The notes under the pieces: generated by a model
Database searches by the model: none
Told to the model about the DNA's origin: nothing
What the model saw: only the letters and a program-made list of their open reading frames with translations
DNA from: Serripes groenlandicus
Taxonomy: Eukaryota; Mollusca; Bivalvia; Cardiida; Cardiidae
Direction: 5' to 3'
NCBI GenBank assembly: GCA_031761405.1
Contig: JASEVX010000013.1
Location: forward strand, 35,410,260 to 35,474,259
Length of the DNA: 64,000 nucleotides
Program-made: the position numbers and the translations under genes
Part shown: positions 56,920 to 64,000 of the stretch, one piece after another
Numbering within the stretch: position 1 is the stretch's first letter
Layout: each line of letters starts with the position of its first letter

Positions 56920-57140
56920 TCCCACTTGCGGACCTATTTTCGCAGATGTCTTTAAAACGAATCGTGGCAAAAGGAGATATTGCTCATGAGCAGGACGCGT
57001 AAATTGTGTTTAAAGTAATGTACTGTATGATAAGGTTTTAAACCTTTCCGACATACAACACGACTATTAAAGTATATAGGCACTAATTTGGAAAATAGTA
57101 TTAGCGATTAAAGTTAGAAACACTGTGGTAAATGGAGAAG
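56920..57140. mobile_element. two degraded MITE fragments
   Basis: CGTTCCCACTTGCGGACCTA and GTGGCAAAAGGAGATATTGC at 56920-57000; AACCTTTCCGACATACAACA and CACTGTGGTAAATGGAGAAG at 57043-57140. Confidence 0.45.
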
Positions 57141-57441
57141 TAATTTTAAAGTAATGGAGAATCATAAGCAATGGAAAACAGCACAGTGGTCTCCCAATAC
57201 CTCGAAGTCGAAAGGGACGTATACATTACTTCGAGTAATCGACGTGTTCGAGAGATCCTTGGATTCATGCTTAATTCATTTTTGTATTGTCGGCTGTGTA
57301 ATAATTTATAAGTATGTGCTTATTAGGGAAAGCAAGCCAGTAATAAAATATTAACAAAATCGTATAAGCAAATAGAACTGATGCTACGAGGGTTTTAAAA
57401 GACATATCCGCTCAGGAAAATGGTTCGAGTTAAACGATATA

Positions 57442-57620
57442 CAGTCAAACCTGTGCTAAAGACCAACTTGAAAAAGATATTCCCTGTCTGAAGCAACCAC
57501 ACTTTTACTTCCCATTTACATTGTTTTACTTCATAAATGTTCCTGCAAATAAAGACCACATGTGGACAAATACCATACTGTTGTGCTCCAATGTGTGGTC
57601 TTTATACACAGGTTCCACTG
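57442..57620. mobile_element. MITE with CAGTCAAACCTGTG ends (Tc1/mariner-like)
   Basis: Inverted ends CAGTCAAACCTGTG / CACAGGTTCCACTG with TA on the left; the expected right TA reads TT. Inner arms AAAGACCA and TGGTCTTTAT also pair. The CAGTnnAACCT terminus is typical of Tc1/mariner or pogo-type MITEs. Confidence 0.6.
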
Positions 57621-57654
57621 TTTCCATTGTTCGAGTTAAATTGACATTCTCTAG

Positions 57655-57770
57655 TTACTGCTAGTCCAATCTGTTCACAAATGTAAGGAAGCAGGTTTTT
57701 ATATCCGTCCAAAAAATTCCTAATGGCTGCCACATTGGCACAAATGATATATTCAAATGTTACATGTTCT
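57655..57770 (-). pseudogene. degenerate second copy of the lectin C-terminus
   Basis: Minus-strand NFLDGYKNLLPYICEQIG resembles the end of the intact exon at 57799-58040 (NNFWTDRTCSSRRPYICERL). The DNA also matches around TGGACGGATA and CCTTACATTTGTGAAC. The conserved cysteine of the central loop is lost and the upstream part is not recognisable. It is probably a tandem exon duplication. Confidence 0.5.
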
Positions 57771-57798
57771 GGTTATCGCGAGTCAACTCATTGTACAT

Positions 57799-58040
57799 TT
57801 ATAACCGTTCACAAATGTAAGGCCTGCGTGAGGAGCATGTCCTATCCGTCCAAAAGTTATTAAATGTCTTATACATTACCACGCAGTGGTCTGTGTGTGC
57901 ATTATTCGGATGGCCGGGGTGCCAGAAGTCCGTGGTCGTGGGCAAACCCACACCAGTTGAGGTCACCCATTGTGCCATGTTATTGAAATCTGTGGCTCCG
58001 GCATTCGTCCCGTCTATCCAAAAACCCGACGCTGTGTAAT
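57799..58040 (-). CDS. C-type lectin domain, last exon
   Basis: A pyrimidine-rich acceptor (ccgtttcctttcgtgagtttcag) opens a phase-1 exon of 242 bp: TASGFWIDGTNAGATDFNNM, AQWVTSTGVG, FWHPGHPNNAHTDHCVVMYK, FWTDRTCSSRRPYICERL, stop. It has the C-type lectin hallmarks: three of the usual cysteines (HCV, TCS, ICE), the WIDG core and the final ICE. The sugar-binding EPN/QPN position reads HPN and WND reads WTD, so carbohydrate specificity is uncertain. With the exons at 59095, 61361 and 62473 it would form a PAN plus lectin protein, probably secreted, of a kind used in bivalve recognition and mucosal immunity. A foldback MITE lies in the intron just upstream. Confidence 0.8.
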
Positions 58041-58069
58041 CTGAAACTCACGAAAGGAAACGGTTCACG

Positions 58070-58298
58070 TTAACCTTTTCCCAAATACAGCAATTCTGCA
58101 GCAGACTACTTTGAAAACATCTGCTAAAGATATGGGAAATCTCTAGAAATGAAGGTATAATTACTGAAAAAAAGTTAAAATGATTGTGGCAAAAGGAGAA
58201 ACTGCTCGTTTTGAGCAATTTCTTCTTTTGTCACAAAGTTTTTAAAAGTCGTCTGCTGCAGATGCGTCAATATGCGTCTATAGGTGGAAAAGGGTTAA
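58070..58298. mobile_element. foldback MITE, full length reference copy
   Basis: 229 bp, TTAACCTTTTCCC to GGAAAAGGGTTAA, both TTAA sites present; inner arms CTGCAGCAGACTAC / GTCGTCTGCTGCAG; centre GAGAAACTGCTCGTTTTGAGC. It sits 30 bp from the lectin exon acceptor. Confidence 0.8.
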
Positions 58299-58799
58299 CT
58301 CAAGCCATTATCGGCCCTGTCTCAAAAGTGAAATGTTCACGAGACAAAATAATGTTGAAACATTATTAGAAATATGTGACTTTAAATCAAGTTAACACTA
58401 CATATCAAGTGTAAGTTTCACACACGTTTTGGCGCATCTGCAGAGGACGATATTTACAGCATGGAGATAAAAGAAGAAAATCCTCATTCGGTAATAACAT
58501 TTTCATTTTAAAAGGTATCGTTATTTTGTCCTATGTATTTTAGTTGTCTGCTGCATTATGTCAGAAAAGAAACTATATTTGCAAAATTGAACTCGTCTTT
58601 AATATCTCCTGTTTCACATAAAGTACATACTCTTTCACATATTTCTTTCCTCTCTTGTCCATAACGCAATGTTTCAATAAATAAATTATAAGAATAAATA
58701 CGAATAGTTGTATTTTTTTTCTTAGACAAAAAGAACTTATTTGAGAAAAACATCGAACATAAATGAGCCGTTCCACGAGAAAACCAACATAATGAACTC
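58299..58799. other. probable intron; missing lectin exon expected here
   Basis: No lectin-like exon was found between the exons at 59095-59167 and 57799-58040, although about 20 residues are needed there. GTCCTCTGCAG at about 58448 (minus strand) is a good acceptor but opens no fitting frame. Confidence 0.3.
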
Positions 58800-59030
58800 T
58801 GCGTAATGTATCGATCCAGAACAGCCCGTGCAGTCCGCGCAGGCTTATCATGGCCGACACATTCCGTCTCAGGGGGATATAAGTATGGAGTAATGATTCC
58901 TGAAACAGAAAACCCACCGGAGGCGAAAAATCTCTGCCTGGGTAAGCCTGCGCGGCATGCTTACTCTGATCGGGATCGATGTTTTTCGCAGAGTCCACAA
59001 TGTTAGTTTTCTCGTAATTCTGCTAAAATA
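58800..59030. repeat. dispersed repeat, copy 2 (partner at 10585)
   Basis: CAGTCCGCGCAGGCTTATCA, GGAGTAATGATTCCTGAAAC, GCATGCTTACTCTGATCGGG and TCCACAATGTTAGTTTTCTC. Lies in the lectin intron. Confidence 0.6.
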
Positions 59031-59094
59031 TAAAGGATTTTATACCTGAGTTGAGGAGAGAACGTAAGAACTACACTTTAGGCATGGTTAACAC

Positions 59095-59167
59095 CTGCAC
59101 CAATCGGCCATTCGCATTGGCACATTTACACAACGCCTTGGGTTGGTTGACGGCCTTGTTTTCTATC
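59095..59167 (-). CDS. C-type lectin domain, first part (exon)
   Basis: Acceptor tgcacaacacatttcag, then 73 bp in phase 2-0: IENKAVNQPKALCKCANANG and RLVQ, then a CAG|GTGTTA donor at 59094. The A-x-x-C...GRLV pattern is that of the second helix and following strand of C-type lectins. The frame stays open briefly past the donor (VLTMPKV), so a longer exon is possible. The one-base start fits the two-base end of the exon at 61361-61424. A further exon is needed before 57799-58040. Confidence 0.65.
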
Positions 59168-59324
59168 CTGAAATGTGTTGTGCAAATGTTTAATATATAA
59201 AATATGCATAGGTATGGGAAGCTCATGCCTATCCTCCCTAAAACATAGGGAATATCAATTAAGAAATAATATACATTGTTTTCAATAACAAAATAACACA
59301 ATTACCACATTAACGACACTTTAT

Positions 59325-59520
59325 GAATGGCGTGTGAAACACGTCCCACTACCGCATTTTGAATGACGTGGAATCATTTTTCAATGATGTCACACCATAT
59401 TTCAGTGACGTATCACACCATATATGATACCGTACTTGAAATATGGAATTTTAATCCGTCGTGTTTGATTGGCGCATGTCAATCTGAGTGTACTTGCACT
59501 GGAAAATGTGCACGTATATA
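59325..59520. repeat. dispersed repeat with TGACGT motifs, copy 2
   Basis: Partner of 56527-56720; GCATTTTGAATGACGTGGAA, ATATTTCAGTGACGTATC and TTTTAATCCGTCGTGTTTGA. Confidence 0.6.
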
Positions 59521-59999
59521 ATAAACTACAATATACTTTGTTATTAGTAAATCTTTGTTATTATATCGACATGATAAAAGGTTTTAGAAACTCAAAAGAT
59601 GTTTAATGAAAATACAATTTCTAAGATTATTCCTTATGAGAAGTCATCTGAAAGAGAAACGACACTGTACTAAATGGGAATTGCACTTTTCTTTTCTTTC
59701 TGTTTTTATGTTTAATCTTATGAGGTTTCTATTGTTGTATATACGAACCTTTGCTAATTTATTCAGAAGCTAATATCCTATATAAAGTCTAAAATGTATG
59801 TATCTTTATAATGGTTGTCAACGGGTGTTTATAAAGTTATACATTGTTATGTGAGAAAAAAGGCCGACAAGACAACTACAAGATAGACATGCACGCACAT
59901 GGCCTTGTCGAGTACGGGTACGTCATCAAGGGATACTGAAGAGATCGTGATATAACTAAAATACTATTGAAACTATACATAAAAATCTAATATGTTAAG
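59521..59999. other. probable intron, nothing recognised
   Basis: AT-rich sequence within the lectin gene. Confidence 0.3.
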
Positions 60000-60235
60000 T
60001 GTCTTTGTTTGAATGGTGCTTTATGTCGCTTTCGACGATTCCTGGTATATTACCAGGACCACCGGTATTATTCACCCTGACACTGAAGCATCGGTCGAAA
60101 TGATATCTTCGCAAACCTGAGCGCCACGACGGGAAGTTATTACTAGCATTGTTAGTATGATCTGCCCGGTAATCTAGCCCTGGTATACCGTTCCTAAGCG
60201 GCAATTCATATCCACTTCACCACTAATGCGATACC
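60000..60235 (-). mobile_element. degraded SINE
   Basis: GGTGCTTTATGTCGCTTTCG on the tail side, ACCTGAGCGCCACGACGGGA in the body, CGGTAATCTAGCCCTGG on the head side. Confidence 0.5.
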
Positions 60236-60379
60236 AATAAATAGTTAGCTCCTTCACAAATACGCAAATGGTTTGCAATTAAAGTCATACTTAAAACTGC
60301 TTTTCGTAATGAAAGAAATACAGAAATTCGTCAGAAGTATGTTTATGTTACACGAACTGTCTATGCTAGCAATACACGA

Positions 60380-60610
60380 CTTGATTTGTTTTAATAGGGT
60401 ATTGCGCCGTTTTCAATATTAGCTCAGTATTATCATCGCGGCAGTTCACTTAATCACGATCCCTGGGTAAGCACACCGGTAATAGGCTAGGAAATGTGCC
60501 TTGCTCATGGGCATTCCACACCATGACCGCCATGCTGCGACTGGGGATGGAACACGGTACGCTAGTTTTTAAATCCCCGACACTAAACACTCGGCCATGG
60601 CGGATTCCTA
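60380..60610 (-). mobile_element. SINE, variant head
   Basis: GTATTGCGCCGTTTTCAATA tail; head side CTGCGACTGGGGATGGAACA followed by ACTCGGCCATGGCGG. Lies in a lectin intron. Confidence 0.5.
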
Positions 60611-60984
60611 CTTGAAGCTAAGAAACCCGTACATACTACAGGGCAACTGCTTGTGAATACTATGTGACGGGTGTAGTCAAATACAGATGTTGTAGAGAGG
60701 AACTGTTTCAAAGGGTTTATGAATGTACATCTCTATTCATGATCGAAAACAATTAGAAATCCACTCCATCAAAAACAGGAACATTTCATTAGTCCAGATT
60801 GTCAATTTACTTTGTGTCAGACAGCGCGATACAAAATTTGAAAGTTAGTATATACCTTAACATTTTCCGGCGCAAAAACATGCATAATATCTCTCGCAAA
60901 TACAAAACGATGAATTGTAACTCTGAATTTAACTATGAGAAATACCGTACAAAACATGGTAATGTGCCGTCACTGAAAAAGTCG

Positions 60985-61115
60985 GTAGCGACGCCGGCTG
61001 CTTGTCTAGGGGTTAATAATTCGAACCCAAGCATGGCCTATATTCTACATTCTGTCCGACGTTTGACAACTCAATATGTTACTATAATATATGATATGCT
61101 CCAACCAACGAATGT
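60985..61115 (+). mobile_element. SINE head fragment
   Basis: CGGCTGCTTGTCTAGGGGTT followed by AATAATTCGAACCCAAGC (B-box-like), then CTGTCCGACGTTTGACAA, the reverse of the 3338 copy. Confidence 0.45.
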
Positions 61116-61360
61116 ACATGACGGTATAGCGAAATGTATACATATTTGTCGAGCGCTGTGGACCGAGCGAAGTCTTTTCCAAGTCCACTTTAAATTATAC
61201 ATTTTGTTTACAATATTCGTGTAAAGAATTTACAATGGAGCTTGGTTTAAACAAATTTATTCAACTAAAGCAATATACAAGTTAGTGTAGACAAAGTTGA
61301 TATATGTTAACGTTGAACATTTGGTATATGTTCTTATTTCTTTTTGGAGCTTGATCTCAC

Positions 61361-61424
61361 CTGTATGTAAACACTGTGCTGTCAGATAAGGTGACGGTCC
61401 TATATTCAGCATTGGTATACACCC
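61361..61424 (-). CDS. linker exon of the PAN plus lectin gene
   Basis: Acceptor AAATGCGACTGATTTCAG, 64 bp, then a near-perfect donor ACAG|GTGAGA at 61353-61360. The residues VYTNAEYRTVTLSDSTVFTY form the start of the lectin fold. It needs one base from the exon upstream and leaves two for the next, exactly matching the ends of 62473-62716 and 59095-59167. This phase agreement is the main support for the gene model. Confidence 0.65.
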
Positions 61425-61589
61425 CTGAAATCAGTCGCATTTTAGCATTAAATATACTGAATCATGATTTCGGGTGGGTTTCAAAATTATCAGACAAGGA
61501 GAACTATTTCTGCTATCATCTAGGCAATCAACTTATACAGATGTTCAGTCCATTTTAGATTTACTTTCATTTTGCCGACGACGTAATTA

Positions 61590-61825
61590 ATTGATTGAAT
61601 AGTTTATGTTTTACGCCGCTTTCAGCAATTTTTCAATTATATCATGACGTTTCCTGTGTAATCAAGTTACCGGTCCTACTGGTCCATTTGTCCTTAAACC
61701 AGCCGGTTAGTCATAATTTTAACCCCGCAACCCTGAGCGCCAAGTAGGGCAGCCATTACTACCATTTATAAAGTATTTGGTATGATCCGGCCGGGGATCG
61801 AACCCGCGACCACCCGAACGACGTA
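61590..61825 (-). mobile_element. tRNA-derived SINE, reverse orientation
   Basis: GTTTTACGCCGCTTTCAGCA tail, CCTGAGCGCCAAGTAGGGCA body, GATCCGGCCGGGGATCGAAC head side. Close to the 17985 copy. Confidence 0.7.
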
Positions 61826-62472
61826 AACAAATAAGCTTACTGAGTACGACTTCTGGGTAGCATATTTTTAAAAATACGTGATTTAGAATAAATGTAATGT
61901 GAAGACTGTATACATAGCTATTTAAAGTTTATTCATTCGGCATACAAATTTAAATTACAGTGCCATGCGCGTCCTCTTCCCAGGGACTTACAGTCTATCT
62001 GGAAGCAGCCAGTTGCTTGGACAGATGTTTGATGAGAACCGATCCCGATCGTGTACAAAATGACGGGAATCATCATCACGGAGAGATTTCTTTCTTGCAT
62101 GACATCCCATTTCTCTGGATTATTTTATAAATACCAATTGCTCTGATTGAGGTTAAGCGTTTTATCTTCTATAGGCCCATTTTCTAGTTTATAATTTATC
62201 TTGTACAAGTATCTGACAGGTACAAATACATTCAAGAGACAAGAGTTAGATACAAGGGAGTCCGGGTGCGATACCCTAGCTCTTTACGAAAATAACTCTT
62301 GGTTCTTTAATGCGTATAAACGCAATATACGCGATGCATTTGTTCCTGTAAAGGACCAGTACTTGACCTCTAGTTGAGTGGGAGACACTTAAAAGCACCC
62401 CAGAGAAATCCATAACCCGGACCCAAGTCCACTAGACCACCGGACCACTAAATGATGTTGCATATAACTAAC
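61826..62472. other. probable intron, nothing recognised
   Basis: No repeat or coding signal except short SINE-like CCACTAGACCACCGGACCAC at about 62430, which resembles a reversed tRNA A-box region. Confidence 0.3.
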
Positions 62473-62716
62473 GATGGTAATAGTGAGCTCCGAGAGTAGA
62501 AACAGCTCCAGTTTTTGAACATAGAATATAATCATACAGTTTACATTCTTGTTGGCTCTCAACGTAAAAGAATGACATGCATCCCTCGACGCCCGCACAG
62601 ATGACGACGCATTCTATCGCGTTTCTAGCGGATGTTATCCTTTGTTCTCCACTGGTTAGGATTAAGTTTTCCCAGGATCCGTCTCTTTCAAACTGATATA
62701 TTGAAACAGTTCGCCC
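62473..62716 (-). CDS. PAN/apple-like domain exon of a lectin gene
   Basis: A pyrimidine-rich acceptor (gatttctttgttaatttcattgaag) at 62717 opens 244 bp in phase 0: TVSIYQFERDGSWENLILTS, RITSARNAIECVVICAGVEG, CMSFFYVESQQECKLYDYIL, ...GAHYYH, then a GTTAGT donor at 62467-62472. The AIECVVICAGVEGCMSFFY pattern with regularly spaced cysteines is typical of the PAN/apple-type modules placed before C-type lectin domains in mollusc proteins. No ATG is in frame upstream before a stop, so the signal-peptide exon must be further upstream and was not found. The phase-1 end matches exon 61361-61424. Confidence 0.7.
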
Positions 62717-62829
62717 CTTCAATGAAATTAACAAAGAAATCAGTAAATGCTTTTCAGTATCGTTCGACACCGACGGTATGGAGCGTAGCGGAGTCAACAA
62801 CCGTGGGTGTCCGACGATGGCTTTTCAGC

Positions 62830-63067
62830 GGCTTATTTAGAAATAAAAGTGTGTTATATTCCGATTAGCTCACTGTTTTAAACAGGGAATTAATCAATGT
62901 GTATTGTACAGTGTTTATTCTGTCTAAAGCTCGTCTCTTTGCATATAACCGTGATATTTATTTAAGTTTATATTCTTGAGAATATACATAGTATACAATT
63001 TTGTAATGTAGATATGCTTTTAGAATATGTAAATTGTAACACAAAAAAACCTGTAAAGTTTATGTAC
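62830..63067. other. no recognised feature
   Basis: AT-rich; would be intron or promoter of the lectin gene. Confidence 0.3.
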
Positions 63068-63535
63068 AAGAGAAAGTTGATGCAACGCATCAATGTCGCT
63101 GGAAATCCGTACTGCAGTTATGCATACCACTTACATTATAGTAGTTGAACAAACAGTTATCAACTGAGGGGCATATTGGAACATCAGGGATGGGGTCAAG
63201 TGAAAATGTATCATAACTTGCATTTTTTGGTCAACGAAGTGAATGTCCTTTATTGAAATATAATTGAAGCCTTTCATTGTTTATGATCAATCTCAATTCT
63301 AAGGTAGGTTGACGTACCAGACACACAGCCAACTAATTATTGATCATAAACAGGAAATGAGTAATCTTGCCAATCATTAGTCTACTCATGTTTTAACATT
63401 ATATAATGATGAGCGCCCTTTTGTCAATGATGCATAACAATATGCAGATCGCAAGCAAAATGCGTGTAGGGAATCAAATAACACATTTAATATTGTCAAG
63501 GACGAAATAATGTTGTACGAAAGACCCGATTCGTT
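63068..63535 (-). repeat. inverted partner of 14997-15920
   Basis: See 14997-15920. This is the uninterrupted, shorter copy; the right arm of the 15.8-kb hairpin is missing. Confidence 0.7.
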
Positions 63536-64000
63536 TCTTCTTCGCATACTTGTCGTTCTTTACACCGATCTCTTTATAGGCAGAGAGTGTTCATTCAAAG
63601 CCATTTTTATATTAAAACCAGTTTTATCTCAGTTTGTTCTTTTCTTTTTTTTTTTTTTCGAAAAAAATACACATTTTAAATAACCTATAATTAACTATTT
63701 GTAAGTGAGTGTAAAGGATGGCTCTCTGCAAAGAAGATTTATCTACGAAGTCGATATTCGGTAATCAATTGATCAACATATTTAGCTTAGAAACTGTTCA
63801 TATTTTAGATATACATGGATAAACATTATCAAATGCATTCTTCACAAATCTAGACATCTCTTTGAATATGAAAATAACATTCAGTAAGTTAAAATTGCTA
63901 TTAAAAGGAGATCGACGCGATTTTTATCTCGTTATTGACACATAACAGTCTGCTGCAAGTCTAATAGGGACTGTTTTGTCTTTGTAAATAAACAAAAAAC
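63536..64000. other. no recognised feature
   Basis: AT-rich end of the window; no repeat or coding signal seen. Confidence 0.3.

Noticed and set aside
60799..61224. 141-residue plus-strand frame
   Set aside because: Overlaps a SINE fragment and lies opposite the lectin introns; no domain.

Overview
The window looks like repeat-dense, AT-rich nuclear DNA from a metazoan, most likely a bivalve mollusc. The reasons are interrupted genes with GT-AG introns, many tRNA-derived SINEs with an AACGCCGCTTTCAACA-type tail, a B-box/coiled-coil/propeller (TRIM-like) gene family, a PAN plus C-type lectin gene, and a Ty3/gypsy element resembling the bivalve Steamer group. There are no operons and no prokaryotic signals. 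The species cannot be named from sequence alone. All assignments were made by eye, without database searches.

Host genes. Minus strand 57.8-62.7 kb carries the best gene: a PAN/apple-like exon (62473-62716), a linker exon (61361-61424), the first half of a C-type lectin domain (59095-59167) and its last exon with a stop (57799-58040). The first two junctions have matching reading phases; a signal-peptide exon and one internal lectin exon were not found. Minus strand 0.5-4.2 kb holds three probable exons of an unrecognised gene starting in a CpG-richer, promoter-like stretch. Smaller candidates are a C2H2 zinc-finger pseudogene (5.4-6.25 kb), a possible first exon at 9852, an unrecognised coding remnant at 31.1-31.7 kb and a COMMD-like exon at 34158. 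TRIM-like copies lie at 19.3, 35.6 and 37.7 kb; the two larger copies are broken, and copies share flanking DNA.

Large mobile elements. (1) 24469-31036 is a decayed tyrosine-recombinase retrotransposon of the DIRS/Ngaro kind, with split direct repeats A1...B1-A2-B2, scrambled pol remnants, a recombinase pseudogene and a 2.3-kb hairpin-rich tandem array inside it. (2) 43556-52167 is a very young Ty3/gypsy element: near-identical 226-bp LTRs, 5-bp target duplication and an almost intact gag-pol. (3) A second, apparently non-coding LTR element (44450-48270) is inserted in its gag; it uses the same primer-binding motif and contains five nearly identical 120-bp repeats. (4) 41814-42480 is a 667-bp element with about 52-bp terminal inverted repeats, an exact 8-bp target duplication and an interior made almost wholly of 21-22-bp near-palindromic units.

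Small elements and satellites. At least a dozen copies of a foldback MITE (TTAA|CCCTTTCCC ends, piggyBac-like) and about a dozen SINE copies or fragments are scattered throughout. Several tandem arrays appear to be built from ends of these elements: MITE-end sequence at 8.6-9.5 kb, and SINE-tail sequence at 17.0-17.65 and 41.0-41.7 kb. Other arrays are the 51-bp CACGTG array at 12.2-12.9 kb and long microsatellites at 16.4, 18.4 and 54.9 kb. The main theme is repeated conversion of transposon termini into tandem repeats, beside a few fragmented immune-type gene families.
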